Source of the DNA: Sipunculus nudus
Taxonomy: Eukaryota > Annelida > Sipuncula > Golfingiida > Sipunculidae
DNA: 64,000 nt
Direction: 5' to 3'
NCBI GenBank assembly: GCA_026874595.1
Contig: CM049317.1
Coordinates: 22,817,901-22,881,900 of the forward strand
Made by a program: the position numbers and the translations under genes. The notes below the pieces were generated by a model. That model did no database searches. It was not told the DNA's origin and saw nothing but the letters and a program-made list of their open reading frames with translations. Shown in pieces: positions 11,513 through 21,790 of this stretch; within the stretch, counting starts at the first letter, position 1, and each line of letters opens with the position of its first letter.

Positions 11513-11691
11513 TTGCATTTTTAGAATGCAGATTTCTATTTCCCGTTGATATATATAGACGACTGGCATTTTAAAACTGATAATCCTTCTGCAGATCCTT
11601 TAAAGTTTCTTATTTCCACATCTGAGTGGGAATTGCATGCTATATAAATACTTCACACGTTATGACCATGACCGACAGATGGCGTTGTCAA

Positions 11692-11898
11692 CTGAAGTAA
11701 CAATATTATAATAATAACAGGTTTATATATTTTTTTAATAATTTTGAAACTAACGCGAGTATTTCAATATTACAGCAGATGTCTACAGTCCAGTCTACTG
11801 AAGTCAAAGAAATATAGCAATAACAGGTTATATTTTTTAATAAGCTAGAAACTAATGCGAGTATTTCAGTATTACAGCAGATGTCTACAGTTCAAATG
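11692..11898 (+). repeat. Tandem direct repeat, two ~106-bp units
   Basis: Unit 1 is 11692-11797 and unit 2 starts at 11798. Both begin CTGAAGT and share AATAACAGGTT, GAAACTAA, GCGAGTATTTCA and a perfect ATTACAGCAGATGTCTACAGT block. The units differ by short indels and substitutions. Confidence 0.85.
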
Positions 11899-13036
11899 CT
11901 CGTTACTCTCAAAACATTTTTATTTTCACCCGTGTCTCACTGTTTGTTTGTCTGTAAGCAGAATAAACAAAATATATACTGAATCAATATCAAGAAACAT
12001 TGTGAGCCGTGGCTACAAAAGTTCCCATTAAATTTTGCTATTGATCCAAATGAAGTGTAGAGTCTATAAGGAATGTTTTGCTTTAGTTGACGCATGCGCT
12101 CTTCTAATTGCCATGACAACATTGTGATTTGCCCTGTTTGATGCCGGTACCTTCAGCAATAGCATCAATGTTGAATCCTTTAACTTTGTCTGGTCCTGCA
12201 GAATCTTATTTATGTTTCAAAAGCAGACATACAGAATAACTGATTTATGTCGAAGCGACGTGTAGATACCGTTCCCTTTACAAGGTATCGTGCTTCCCGC
12301 TTCTGCACTATTAGCTTTAGGGCTCGGAATAAAATTTGCATGGCTACATGGATCGATGAAAAAATTTGCAGATCACCACAGATAGATGATCTGCTTAAAT
12401 ATTGAGGAAAATTTTCCAAATTTCCTGTACAAGATCAAGATTTTCATTGCAAATTATAAATATTATTTCATAATAATAATTAATTTAATAAATAAATTTC
12501 AAACAAGTCCACTCCATATATTATTCCTAGTGTTTCCTATTTATCAACAGTTGGTCAGAGAGGTTTGGAATTACGCACGCTTGAAAATGTAAACGCAAGC
12601 ATTAGTTTTTTTTTATGCAAAAAAAGCGCATATATAAGGACACGCATTTAGCGAAAAATAGCATGGATAAATAGTCAAACAGAAAAGGAGGAGAACTCGA
12701 GTGTTAACGAAATAACATTATTTTTGTCACTGTGGGATTGTCTAAAAATATGTCTGGTTAATATGGAGCCTTACTGTTTCTCCATGCAGAATAAAGAACA
12801 AAACTGACCGGTTCATCAAGTAATAGGGGATATATTAGGCCTAAAAAATCATCTCCCGTGCTTTAACTGTAATTTAACCTGGCATCTTTGTGATTTCTAC
12901 ATTGCATGAGATTTCATGAGACAAGATTGCCTGAGAAAGCTTGAACCCTTGACAGGAATTATCTGTCCGGCACGCTTCCGGAATTCCCTGGGTTATAATA
13001 TCTTGTCGCCGGCTGTAACGGTATTTCAATGAATTG
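11899..13036. other. AT-rich stretch, no gene seen
   Basis: Small unrecognised frames only (60-70 codons on both strands). Nothing here matches another part of the window. Confidence 0.45.
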
Positions 13037-13206
13037 TCACAGCCCGTCTATCAGCACAACGTTAGGTTTCACAAAGTCACTCAGACGACTCAATGCAAGT
13101 GACGTGGTGTCAATGGCCTCCAAGAAATCAATAGTGAAGGGGTCTAAGAGGTCAATGTCCGCCCAGGTATTGTGAATAATAATATCCAAAGACATTATGG
13201 CAAAGC
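13037..13206 (-). CDS. Possible terminal exon, faintly short-chain-dehydrogenase-like
   Basis: On the minus strand an acceptor-like TATTTCCTTGCAAG precedes 13206. The open frame then runs about 56 codons to a TGA at 13037. The residues SLDIIIHN, followed after about 20 residues by AIDTTSLALSRLSD and then NVVLIDGL, resemble in spacing the LDxLVNNAG - xVxDxNLxxxxxL - GxIVNxSS part of classical short-chain dehydrogenases, but the NNAG motif is altered and the frame stops where the catalytic region would follow. This may be a decayed pseudogene fragment or chance. The frame is not in phase with the other exon-like piece at 13502-13589. Low confidence. Confidence 0.22.
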
Positions 13207-13501
13207 CTTGCAAGGAAATATTTCGAATTGATACGTATTCAGTCAAACTTTATCCATACAGGTTTTCTATTGAAATGTTAAAAGGTATGCAGTAAATCAC
13301 ATGCGAAAAAACTATTCAATGAAGCACACGTTTATATATTCAGAAACGTTTGTCTTGGTTTTAAATTTAAGTGTAATTAGAGTCAAGGAACGATTTAACA
13401 TTATACGTGAGGTGATTGATTATTTATCAGGAAGATCAATAGTAAATATTACATATCACTCTCTATGTAATTCCTCCCCATATTTTTCATTTTACAAGTA
13501 C

Positions 13502-13589
13502 AGTTGTAATAAAATCAAGGTGTTCCTTAGTCTCGTTGATGGACTGAATGCCGGCATCCTGGGTGATAGCGGCTTGGGTTGTAATCAAA
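13502..13589 (-). CDS. Possible short exon, unknown protein
   Basis: A minus-strand segment with a good acceptor-like context (pyrimidine-rich stretch ending CATTTTAG just before 13589), 29 open codons (starting LITTQAAITQDAG) and GTACTTGT or GTAAAA donors at the other end. I recognise no family. Its phase does not join to 13037-13206, so either an exon between them is missing or one call is wrong. The 135-codon plus-strand frame at 13301-13708 overlaps it and has no recognisable domain. Confidence 0.15.
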
Positions 13590-13924
13590 CTAAAATGGAC
13601 ATAATCAGAAGCAATATTAAGGAAATTGTCACACAATCAGTTCAGTTTGACTTTATACAAAAGTTTCCAAGCAAAAGCCGAGAGGTCCATTGTTGCCGCA
13701 AAAGATAACGGAAAACATAGGTGGGGTTTTGGCTATGTTTATATGGGTGCCAGTGATATCACAGGGTCAACTTTTTTATAATACTCAGGTACAGATGTAA
13801 GCGGAGGCTTTCAGTACAATATCAGATCCCATCACACATGGAATAGATCACACATTAATTTTTATCTCCTCACACTGTCATTGCCATACGTCTCTATTTG
13901 AGAGTTCGTTGATCCGAAAAAAAC

Positions 13925-14045
13925 CTATGTTTTCCCAACAGATGGGTAATACCAGAATTAAAAGTATTTTACTAATATTTTAATCTTTTTTTACCAATGG
14001 CTTTGCCCAGTGTATTACCCGATCTTTTCCCATGTTTATTCGCTG
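13925..14045. repeat. GGGTAATAC/GTATTACCC motif cluster left of the foldback
   Basis: Contains GATGGGTAATACC and CCCAGTGTATTACCC. A similar cluster (CACTGGGTAATACCTGGGTAAAACC and a further TGGGTAAAACC) lies right of the element at about 19465-19550. This may be one older repeat split by the insertion or two minisatellite-like remnants. Confidence 0.35.
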
Positions 14046-14158
14046 TTATCAAGCAGGACCCAAGCCTACTTTCATTTTGCTTGCTGAGCAAAATTTATAC
14101 ACACGTTGAGAATATTGGTAGCGATCCAAGTGGCTCTGACCACAACACCCCTTAATTA

Positions 14159-14895
14159 GTCCATGGGCTAGGAGGGGTCACCGTGCACCCCCTCTGGGAT
14201 TTTATGAGATAGGTATTTTTAGATCCCTAAGTATGTCCAATTAATGAATTAAGATGTTAACATTGATTATTTTGGGATACACTACACTTTTAGGTCATTT
14301 AAAGACAACCGCGGACAGGTAGTCTTGTTAAGGGGGTAGGGGTATGTAAATGCTTATAGCTCGCTTAATATTTGACATATTCACTTCAAATAAACTGCAT
14401 TGTATTTGCAAATAGTAGGGAAAAGTCACGAATAACAATTATCATTTGAATGTGTTATATTTTTTTTGTTAATTAAGCAATTAATTAAAATACATAAAAA
14501 ATATCCAAAAAGAAAATTGAATTTAACAGTTTTTTTTTCTTTTAGTTTTCCCAACAGTAGTTTATTTTCGAGATGATGTTGCATTTCTAAAATTCTAGTG
14601 CATTAATACATTAGTAACTGACATTCTTACAAATTCTGTTGAATTATAAATTATGAATATTTGACCATTTACACCCATTGTTAATTATATTTTATGGTAT
14701 CCCTTGTAAATAAAACGGATGTGGTGTCCCATTTTCCTCTCCAGATGCAGTGATTTTCACTGTGATGCTTCATTGATACTTTGAACTGTTATTTGTCTAA
14801 ACCTGAAGGTGTTTATTGGTTTTAAAAATAATGGAAACCCTTTCTTGAGCAATTTTTTACATATAATAATTCTACGAAAATAACCATATTTAAGC
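14159..14895 (+). repeat. Foldback left arm, outer subrepeat L1
   Basis: About 737 bp. Starts at the element end and includes CACCGTGCACC (14179), the GACAACCGCG block, GCTTATAGCTCGC and the AAAGAAAATTGxATTTAACAG block. It repeats as L2 with a period of 734 bp (GTCACCGTGC at 14177 and 14911). It lacks about 20 bp found in L2 between two CCGCG copies. Confidence 0.85.
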
Positions 14896-15640
14896 CATGC
14901 TATAAGAAGGGTCACCGTGCACCCTCTCTGGGATTTTATAACATAGGTATTTTAACTATCTTTAGATCCCTAAATATGTCCAGTAAATGAATTGACATGT
15001 TAACACTTATAATTTTGGATACACTACCCTTTAGGCCATTTAAAGACAACCGCGTCATTACTCACGGCACCCGCGGACAGGTAGCCTTGATAAAGGGGTA
15101 GGAGTATATAAATGCTTATAGCTCGCTAAACATTTGACATATTTACTTCAAATAAACTGCATTGTGTTCGCACATAGTAGTTAAAAATCACTAATAACAA
15201 TAATAATATGAATTTATTATGCATTGTTGTTGATTAAGCAATTAATTACTTTACATATAAAATATCCAAAAAGAAAATTGTATTTAACAGGTTTTTCTTT
15301 GTTTTTTCCCAACAATAGTTCTGTTTGCTATGATGTTGACATTTCTTACATTCTAGCGCATAAATACATTAGTTTTTGACACTCTACAGATACTTTTGAT
15401 AAAATTATGAATATTTGACCATATACACCTGCAATGAACGACCCATTGTTAATTCTATTTTATGGTATACCTTGTATATAAGATGATGTACTTGATTTTC
15501 ATTGTGATGCTTCCCTCATACTCTAAGTAGTTATTTTCCTGAATTGCAGGTGTATATTAGCTTTAATAATAATAATAAGAGCCCTCTCTGGAACAAAATA
15601 TGAACACATAATAATCACAAATAATATGTGAAATTTCGAA
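14896..15640 (+). repeat. Foldback left arm, inner subrepeat L2
   Basis: Direct repeat of L1, keeping the GTCATTACTCACGGCACC stretch that L1 lost. Similarity continues to about 15640 (the TTTAATAATAATAA block and beyond), after which the unique centre begins. Confidence 0.8.
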
Positions 15641-16370
15641 AAGATAGAAACATAATTATGCTGATCTATCTGAAATATTGTGATGAATTTGTCAAAAAAA
15701 AAATGGAAAACCAAATATGAAAAATTTACTTACTATAAAGCTTAGTGCATTAGGCCTGTATACAGAATAAGTAATGTCTTATACCACAATATCAACACAA
15801 GGTTTAAAGTCATGTAAAAAGGAGAAAGAACAGAAAGGCATGTGCAACTGTTTCAATTATCATACAAAATTAATAATTAATGCGTTTACAGCTCAATAAC
15901 ATTATTTGGGGTTGCTTAATTTTTTTATGTACTTATTGATTTGATTTTCATATTTTTGTTACAGTTATATTATGACTGAGTCATAAGTTGCCTTTTTATA
16001 TATTTAAATGCCTTACCATGTCGCTTTTAGATTCTCTTGCAGGGAAACGTACTTGATAGTTTAAACTGTAAACAAATCAGATATTCAAACCTTGATGTAT
16101 GTTGATGGATTAGAGTAAATATTTTTTTTATGATTTCTTTTCAATGCGATCGTAAGAAATGGAAGGACATGGTACAGGAATACGTTTTAACAGCAGCGAG
16201 AAAGCAGAGGAGCGGAGGTTTCACAGTGACAGTACCATACAGGGAGGGGATCATATCCGTGCGTTTCGAAAAAAAATAAAACATGCATATGATTTCTGAT
16301 TGTAAAAATTGCGAAAACTGACGGAGTAAACAGAGAGAAGCTATGGGTTCTTAACAGAAATGGACAAAGC

Positions 16371-16406
16371 CTGTGCCCTTATACCGGACACAGTATAAGG
16401 GCACAG
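16371..16406. repeat. Perfect 14-bp hairpin inside the foldback centre
   Basis: CTGTGCCCTTATAC (16371-16384) and its exact inverse (16393-16406) around an 8-base loop. It is the strongest short hairpin in the element's unique centre. It may mark a nested miniature element or a cruciform site; no function is evident. Confidence 0.8.
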
Positions 16407-18299
16407 ATACTATTGAGATTGCCACTAAATATACAATTTCTGATGTCTGCATCCAAGTGTAGTATCTATTTTTGTTTTATATATTTTAATTTATTTTGGT
16501 ACAACTCAGCTTCTGTTAAATGATGATGTAGACATATAAAATTGGCATTTGATTTCACCTGTTTAAGGCACCTTTTCAAAAGAAATGGGTTTTACATATT
16601 TCCCCCATGAAAATTCGAGAGGATTCATACTCTAGCTCCCATGCATTTTAGTCTTCAATAATTCGTTATTTATGATGAGGCATTTCGCAATTTCAATGCT
16701 TACTTGGACATTTTATAGCTTCAGAAGATAGATTAAGAAAAATCAGTCATTCGCGTTTTTACTCAAGACAGATTATATAACCTCAGAACTATTCAACATG
16801 AATGGCGGAGTTGTCATTGGAATCATGTAGCGAGATTAAAATTCCTGCTAACAATTTAGTAAAATATCCTTATCCTTAAAAGTACAAATAAGCGTGAGCA
16901 TGACACAAATTCATTTTGCTCAATTGATCATGTACACCCGCCTTCCTATGCCAGTCCTCAAAATACGTGTTTTTATGACGAATCAATTAGATTTCAGTCC
17001 TTATTTCTGGAATGATAAAAAATTCAACGACCATACATTTTTTCGTCAAGTTAATGAAAAATAGACCCCTTATTTCTCCGGGAGAGGTTGAGGTCATGGA
17101 ACTCCCAAACTAAAATTCAATGCCCAATCATTCAAGGCTATGTATACAAGCAGGTAGTTAAAAACCTAACATTTTTAAAGCATTCCATTCGACTGTCAGG
17201 AGATATAGTTGAGAATCCGCTTCCTAGTTTTATTAAATGTATTTAACATTAGAGAATCACCATATTTTATTTTGAATGACCTTTGTTCACAAGTGGGTTT
17301 TCACCCTCTTCATCGTGACAAGCCCAGTACATGTCTTTATTTTATGTCCGCAAGAAATATTAACAGCGATCAACATAAAATGATTTTGTTTGAAGAATAT
17401 TCGGTATTAAGGGGTAATATTTTTGTCCTAGGAAGAGAAGAGACCATCGTCAGTCAATAGTACCAAGAGAAAAGTGCAAATTTCTGAATATGGAAAAAGT
17501 TTATCCCACTCGCATGCACAGTTGTGACCTATATTAGCCGCTTATGTTCTGGTAATCTGATCTCACCTGTGATGCAATCATCCAGTTGGTGAAACGTGAA
17601 CCATTACTCTCAGCTAAAATTAATATGGTTCCTAGTTTAACGGACCACAAATCAAATTTTGACCAGGATCCATTACTGGTGATCCTTGTTAATGGCCGAG
17701 GTATGCGTGTTATTTGAAACTTGCCTAAAAATTGTAGTGGATACGTTTCCTTATTACTTACTTTAAAGGCTGTTGCTCTGGTCCTATACTTTTCAGGAAA
17801 CCTAAAGTAATTGAATTATCTGGTTATAAAGGACATATAAGGTCATGAGGACAAAAACCTCACAACATTTCGGAAGGGTTAACATTACACGGGTTAGTGC
17901 GTATACTTAAAGAAAGTTTAATATCCTTATACACTTATAAATTCAAAATGATCTGGAGTTTACTAGTGTTTATACCCTTAGTTTCAAAACAATGACTATT
18001 TATGGTATTAGGGAAGCGTCACGGTGAGGTACATCGAGAGAGGAACACCGAACACCTCGTATATATGTTATAAAAAGGGTGATCAAAACAGAATGAATAC
18101 TATATCATTCATTGATGTCTAAATAATTTTATTTAAAAAGAAATGTTTTCAGGATTGACAAGGGCTAACATATTCATAAACTAGAACATTATTTTGTAAA
18201 ATCATCAACAGCGAAAAGTTTTAATAACTTTGAAAAATAATAAAGTGAAATTTCTTCAGGATGTTTTATTAATATCATGATTTATTGCTTCCAAAAACA

Positions 18300-18630
18300 C
18301 CAAAAAAATGTAATACATATATATGAATATATCTATCAGTGACTTTTTCCGATTGTTTGCAAATACAATATAGTTATTTGAAGTAAATATGTCAAATATT
18401 AAGCGAGCTATAAGCATTTAAATAAATACTTCCTAATCAAGGCTCCCTGTTTTCAGGTGCTGTGCTTAATGACGCGGTTGTCTCTCCCTCAGTTCCATAA
18501 AAGGTAGTGTATCCTAAAATATTCAATTTTAACATCTTAATTCATTAATTGGATATATTTGTGAATCTAAAAATGCCTATATCATAAAATTCCAGAAGGA
18601 GTGCACAGTGGCCCTTTCTATATTATGGCC
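18300..18630 (-). repeat. Foldback right arm, inner subrepeat R2 (partial)
   Basis: Inverse of the outer part of L2, from the GCACAGTGGCC block (18603) leftward through GACGCGGTTGTC, AAGCGAGCTATAAGC and GCAAATACAATATAG, then fading near 18340. It is shorter and more diverged than the other three subrepeats. Confidence 0.75.
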
Positions 18631-19388
18631 TAAATATGATTATTTTGTATAATTATTATATGTAAAATTGGCTCAAGAAAGAGTTTCCATTATTTTTAAA
18701 ACTAATGAACACCTTCAGGTTTAAACAAATTACAATTTATTGTATCAATGAAGCATCACAGTGAAAATCAATGCATCTGGAGAGGAATATTGGACACCAC
18801 ATCCGTTTTATATACAAGAGATACCATAAAATAGAATTAACAATGGGTCGTTCATTGCAAGTGTATATAGTCAAATATTCATAATTTTATCAACGGAATT
18901 TGTAAGAATGTCAGGTACTAATGTATTAATGCACTAAAATTTTAGAAATGCAACATCATCTCGAAAATAATTTACTATTGGGAAATTAAAGAAAAAACTG
19001 TTAAATTCAATTTTCTTTTTGGATATTGTATATGTATAGTAATTAATTGCTTAATCAACAATAATACATAATAAATCCATATGATTATTGTGATTAGTGA
19101 CTTTTTACTACTATTTGCAAACACAATGCAGTTTATTTGAAGTAAATATGTCAAATATCAAGCGAGCTATAAGCATTTACATACCCCTACCCCCTTATCA
19201 AGGCTACCTGTCCGGGGGTGGCGTGCGTAATGACGCGGTTGTCTTTAGATGGCCAAAAAGGGTAGTGTATCCCAAAATAATCAATGTTAACATCTTAATT
19301 CATTAATTGGACATACTTAGGGGTCTAAAAATACCTATGTCATAAAATTCCAGAGGGGGTGCACGGTGACCCCTCCTAGCCCATGGAC
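18631..19388 (-). repeat. Foldback right arm, outer subrepeat R1
   Basis: Full-length inverse of L1/L2, ending at the element terminus. The period to R2 is about 758 bp (GCACGGTGAC at 19361, GCACAGTGGC at 18603). It keeps the stretch deleted in L1, so L1 is the derived copy. Confidence 0.85.
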
Positions 19389-19390
19389 TA

Positions 19391-21639
19391 TATCTAAAAG
19401 AAACCATATATCACTCACACCTTAACTTATGTTTGGCTGTGTAGAGCACATCGCTCTTATTAATAGTAATTTGGGCAAAATCCTAAAAACACTGGGTAAT
19501 ACCTGGGTAAAACCTATTTTACGGTGTTTGTGATGGGTAAAACCTGCGAACCCTGCTCTGTCTGCTCAGAAAAGAGAATACTTGTTACCACAGAAGGTAT
19601 TACAGAAATAAACACCACTTCTTATGCAAATTCAATTTTACAATTTGAAATAAATTTCAGATAAAATCATATGAATCCGTGTTATTTATGCCGATCACAC
19701 AGTAATGCGTGGAACAGAATATATAAGGGAAAAATACAACAAAACAACATTAATATTGTTAACACATATAAGGGAAATCAGAGAAAAGGTCCTTCAGCTG
19801 ACAAAATATATCGCCTCCACCTTGCGCATTTAAACCTCTAGTTATCACACGATAAAGTATCATCTGTGGAGCGACGGCGGTCACATAAAAAAATCTGTGT
19901 TCCCGATAGAAGAAAGGCATGGCGGGATAGGCCAGCTGAGGTTAGCTCCCGAGAGTTGTGAGTGTAAGTATATAATCTTACCGCCACCTGCTTTGTCTGA
20001 AAACGTGCCTCAAAGGTGTTGTAGGGGGGAAAATCAATCGTTATCAAATACACAACAGACACTGAAACCCGTCTTGTATATCTGTTCCGTACACGATATG
20101 TCTGTTGAACCATGAAAGCCGAGTTTCCTTTTTCATATGTACTTTGTGTTCTCTTTTAATTGCCAAACTAAAAGTAAATGAGTTAAAATGAGGTTTATTT
20201 ACTTATTTATGATCTTATATTGATTTGTAGTTTATTCATCTAACCATGTTTATGATATGTGTTATATTGTTTATATTAGCTCTTCTGTGTTAACACTACC
20301 CTAGTGACATTTAAAAAGGACTTTGTTTGCCTTATTTATCCCCCCCCCAAGCTATGTCTATTCTCATATATATTTTACATGTAAAAATTTAAATTAAATG
20401 AATGTATTACTTAATTGTATTACCAAATGAACTGCCAATAACTTTGGATCCAATAAATGGTGTATGTATAAAAACGATTAAAATGTTTTATTAAAATAAT
20501 ATAAATCCTAGTAATATACATAATACCTCACGTCATTAGCCTAGCAACATGCAATGTCGAGATAACAGTATGCATTTAAATATGTATAGAAATTAAAATA
20601 CATTCCATGGGCGAGGTATAGACACTCTTGGTGGCTGACAAATCAAGACTTTTCAAGCTTCAAACTGGTGTTTTTTCCATGTCTTTTCTTTAATGTTTAT
20701 TCTCCTTGTTTGGGAGTTGTCAGTTACTCAGCCTTTGTATGATAATCAGACACACATGGACTGTGCTTTCCCACACACCGCACCATAACAATTGGGAAAA
20801 TAAAATGGGGAATTAGAGAGACTGTGTCTGTGTGTCGGGATGGTTTTGATGGCAAACTTTTATAATCAGTCAAAATGACCTGATAGCATTTTTGTAAATG
20901 ATTATCTTTATAATACCTAAATTGACATCTCTGTATGTTTGTTTGTTTGTCCCGGAATTTCCGCAAATACGGGCCTTAACAGTGGGTCAGTTATGATATC
21001 AGCGTCAGTCATATTCCCCAACTTACAGAATGCACACCCTTTTGGCCCTTCCACTTGCAAACAATTGAATTACCGGCGGCCTCACATCACAGGTCTGTCG
21101 CACAACATCACACCCCTCTCCACCTTGCCATTGCTGACCTTCACCTTTGCCTCTTACCACAAAGACATATATAATTGGTTCCATATGGAGCACAAGACGT
21201 CGCTACATTACGGGTCTGGAGAGTTCGCTACCTTACGGTTATGGGGACATACTATGGGCAATAAACCCATCCTCTGCAGCGGAACCCAATGGGTCTCCAT
21301 TTTCCAGTGTACCTTTTAAAATTTCAAGTGTGGTTTAATGAGTGAATATTTCGGACCCAGTGAGACCTCAAACAAATACTTCCTGTTCCCCCTTGTTCTT
21401 GGATATTCTTTCTCATTTTTTTATAGAGTGGACCAGCTAATACGAGTAAATGCCCCTGTCTCAATTCCTTTAAGCGATCCATATAGGTACTGATATGGAT
21501 GAACGATTCATTTTAAGAAGTTCGGCAGTATGTTTATTTAATCCAACATCTCACAAAAATGCACATATTGTGTGGCAACCAATAATTAGAAAAACTTACT
21601 AGCTTCTGTGGTCGGGAGGTTTGGAATTTTAAGCGCAGC
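19391..21639. other. Unique stretch, no gene recognised
   Basis: Includes a less AT-rich patch at about 20940-21320 with overlapping plus-strand frames of 126 and 63 codons. Neither has a domain I recognise, and the two frames share the same bases, so at most one could be real. Other frames (19838-20113 minus, 20724-20966 minus) are equally anonymous. A short C run sits at 20341-20349. Confidence 0.45.
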
Positions 21640-21790
21640 CATTTCAGGGTGTGCGCTTTGCGAGTTTAATGGGAAGGCCTCACAAACGAGTGTGCCTTTC
21701 GGGGGTATGACCCAGCAATGTGTACGTTACACACCTACGGCCCGCAGGTTCGGTTGCCACCGGGCCAGGTCAATACTTTGCTAAAATTGA
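21640..21790 (+). mobile_element. SINE-like family 2, copy 1 (partial)
   Basis: Shares with the inverse of 26040-26285 an AAGGCC block, CACAAACGAxTGxGC, TTTCGGGGGT, a CAGCAxTGT block and, at the end, CACCGGGCCxGGT. It is much more GC-rich than its surroundings. The tRNA-like head seen in the other copy is not clear here. Confidence 0.55.

Larger units (their letters stand above)
14159..19388. mobile_element. 5.2-kb foldback-type transposon with long nested inverted arms
   Basis: The ends are exact inverses: GTCCATGGGCTAGGAGGGG at 14159 and its complement ending at 19388, followed inward by CACCGTGCACCCCCTCTGG. TA flanks both ends (14157-14158 and 19389-19390), compatible with a TA target duplication. 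The inverted similarity extends about 0.75 kb from each end, and each arm holds a second, inner copy of the same sequence in direct order. The middle (about 15.65-18.3 kb) has no transposase; its longest frame is 83 codons at 17209-17460. The architecture fits a non-autonomous foldback element. Superfamily is undecided; a Tc1/mariner-like origin is possible from the TA flanks only. Confidence 0.8.

Noticed and set aside
13301-13708. Longest open frame in the window (135 codons, plus strand)
   Set aside because: No recognisable domain and AT-rich codon content like the background; it overlaps an exon-like minus-strand piece. A frame this length is expected by chance in 64 kb.
14159-19388. LTR retrotransposon
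   Set aside because: The terminal repeats are inverted, not direct, and no gag/pol frame, primer-binding site or polypurine tract is visible.
20939-21319. 126-codon plus-strand frame in a less AT-rich patch
   Set aside because: No motif recognised, no splice structure, and an overlapping second frame over the same bases. Kept only as a note in the region entry.
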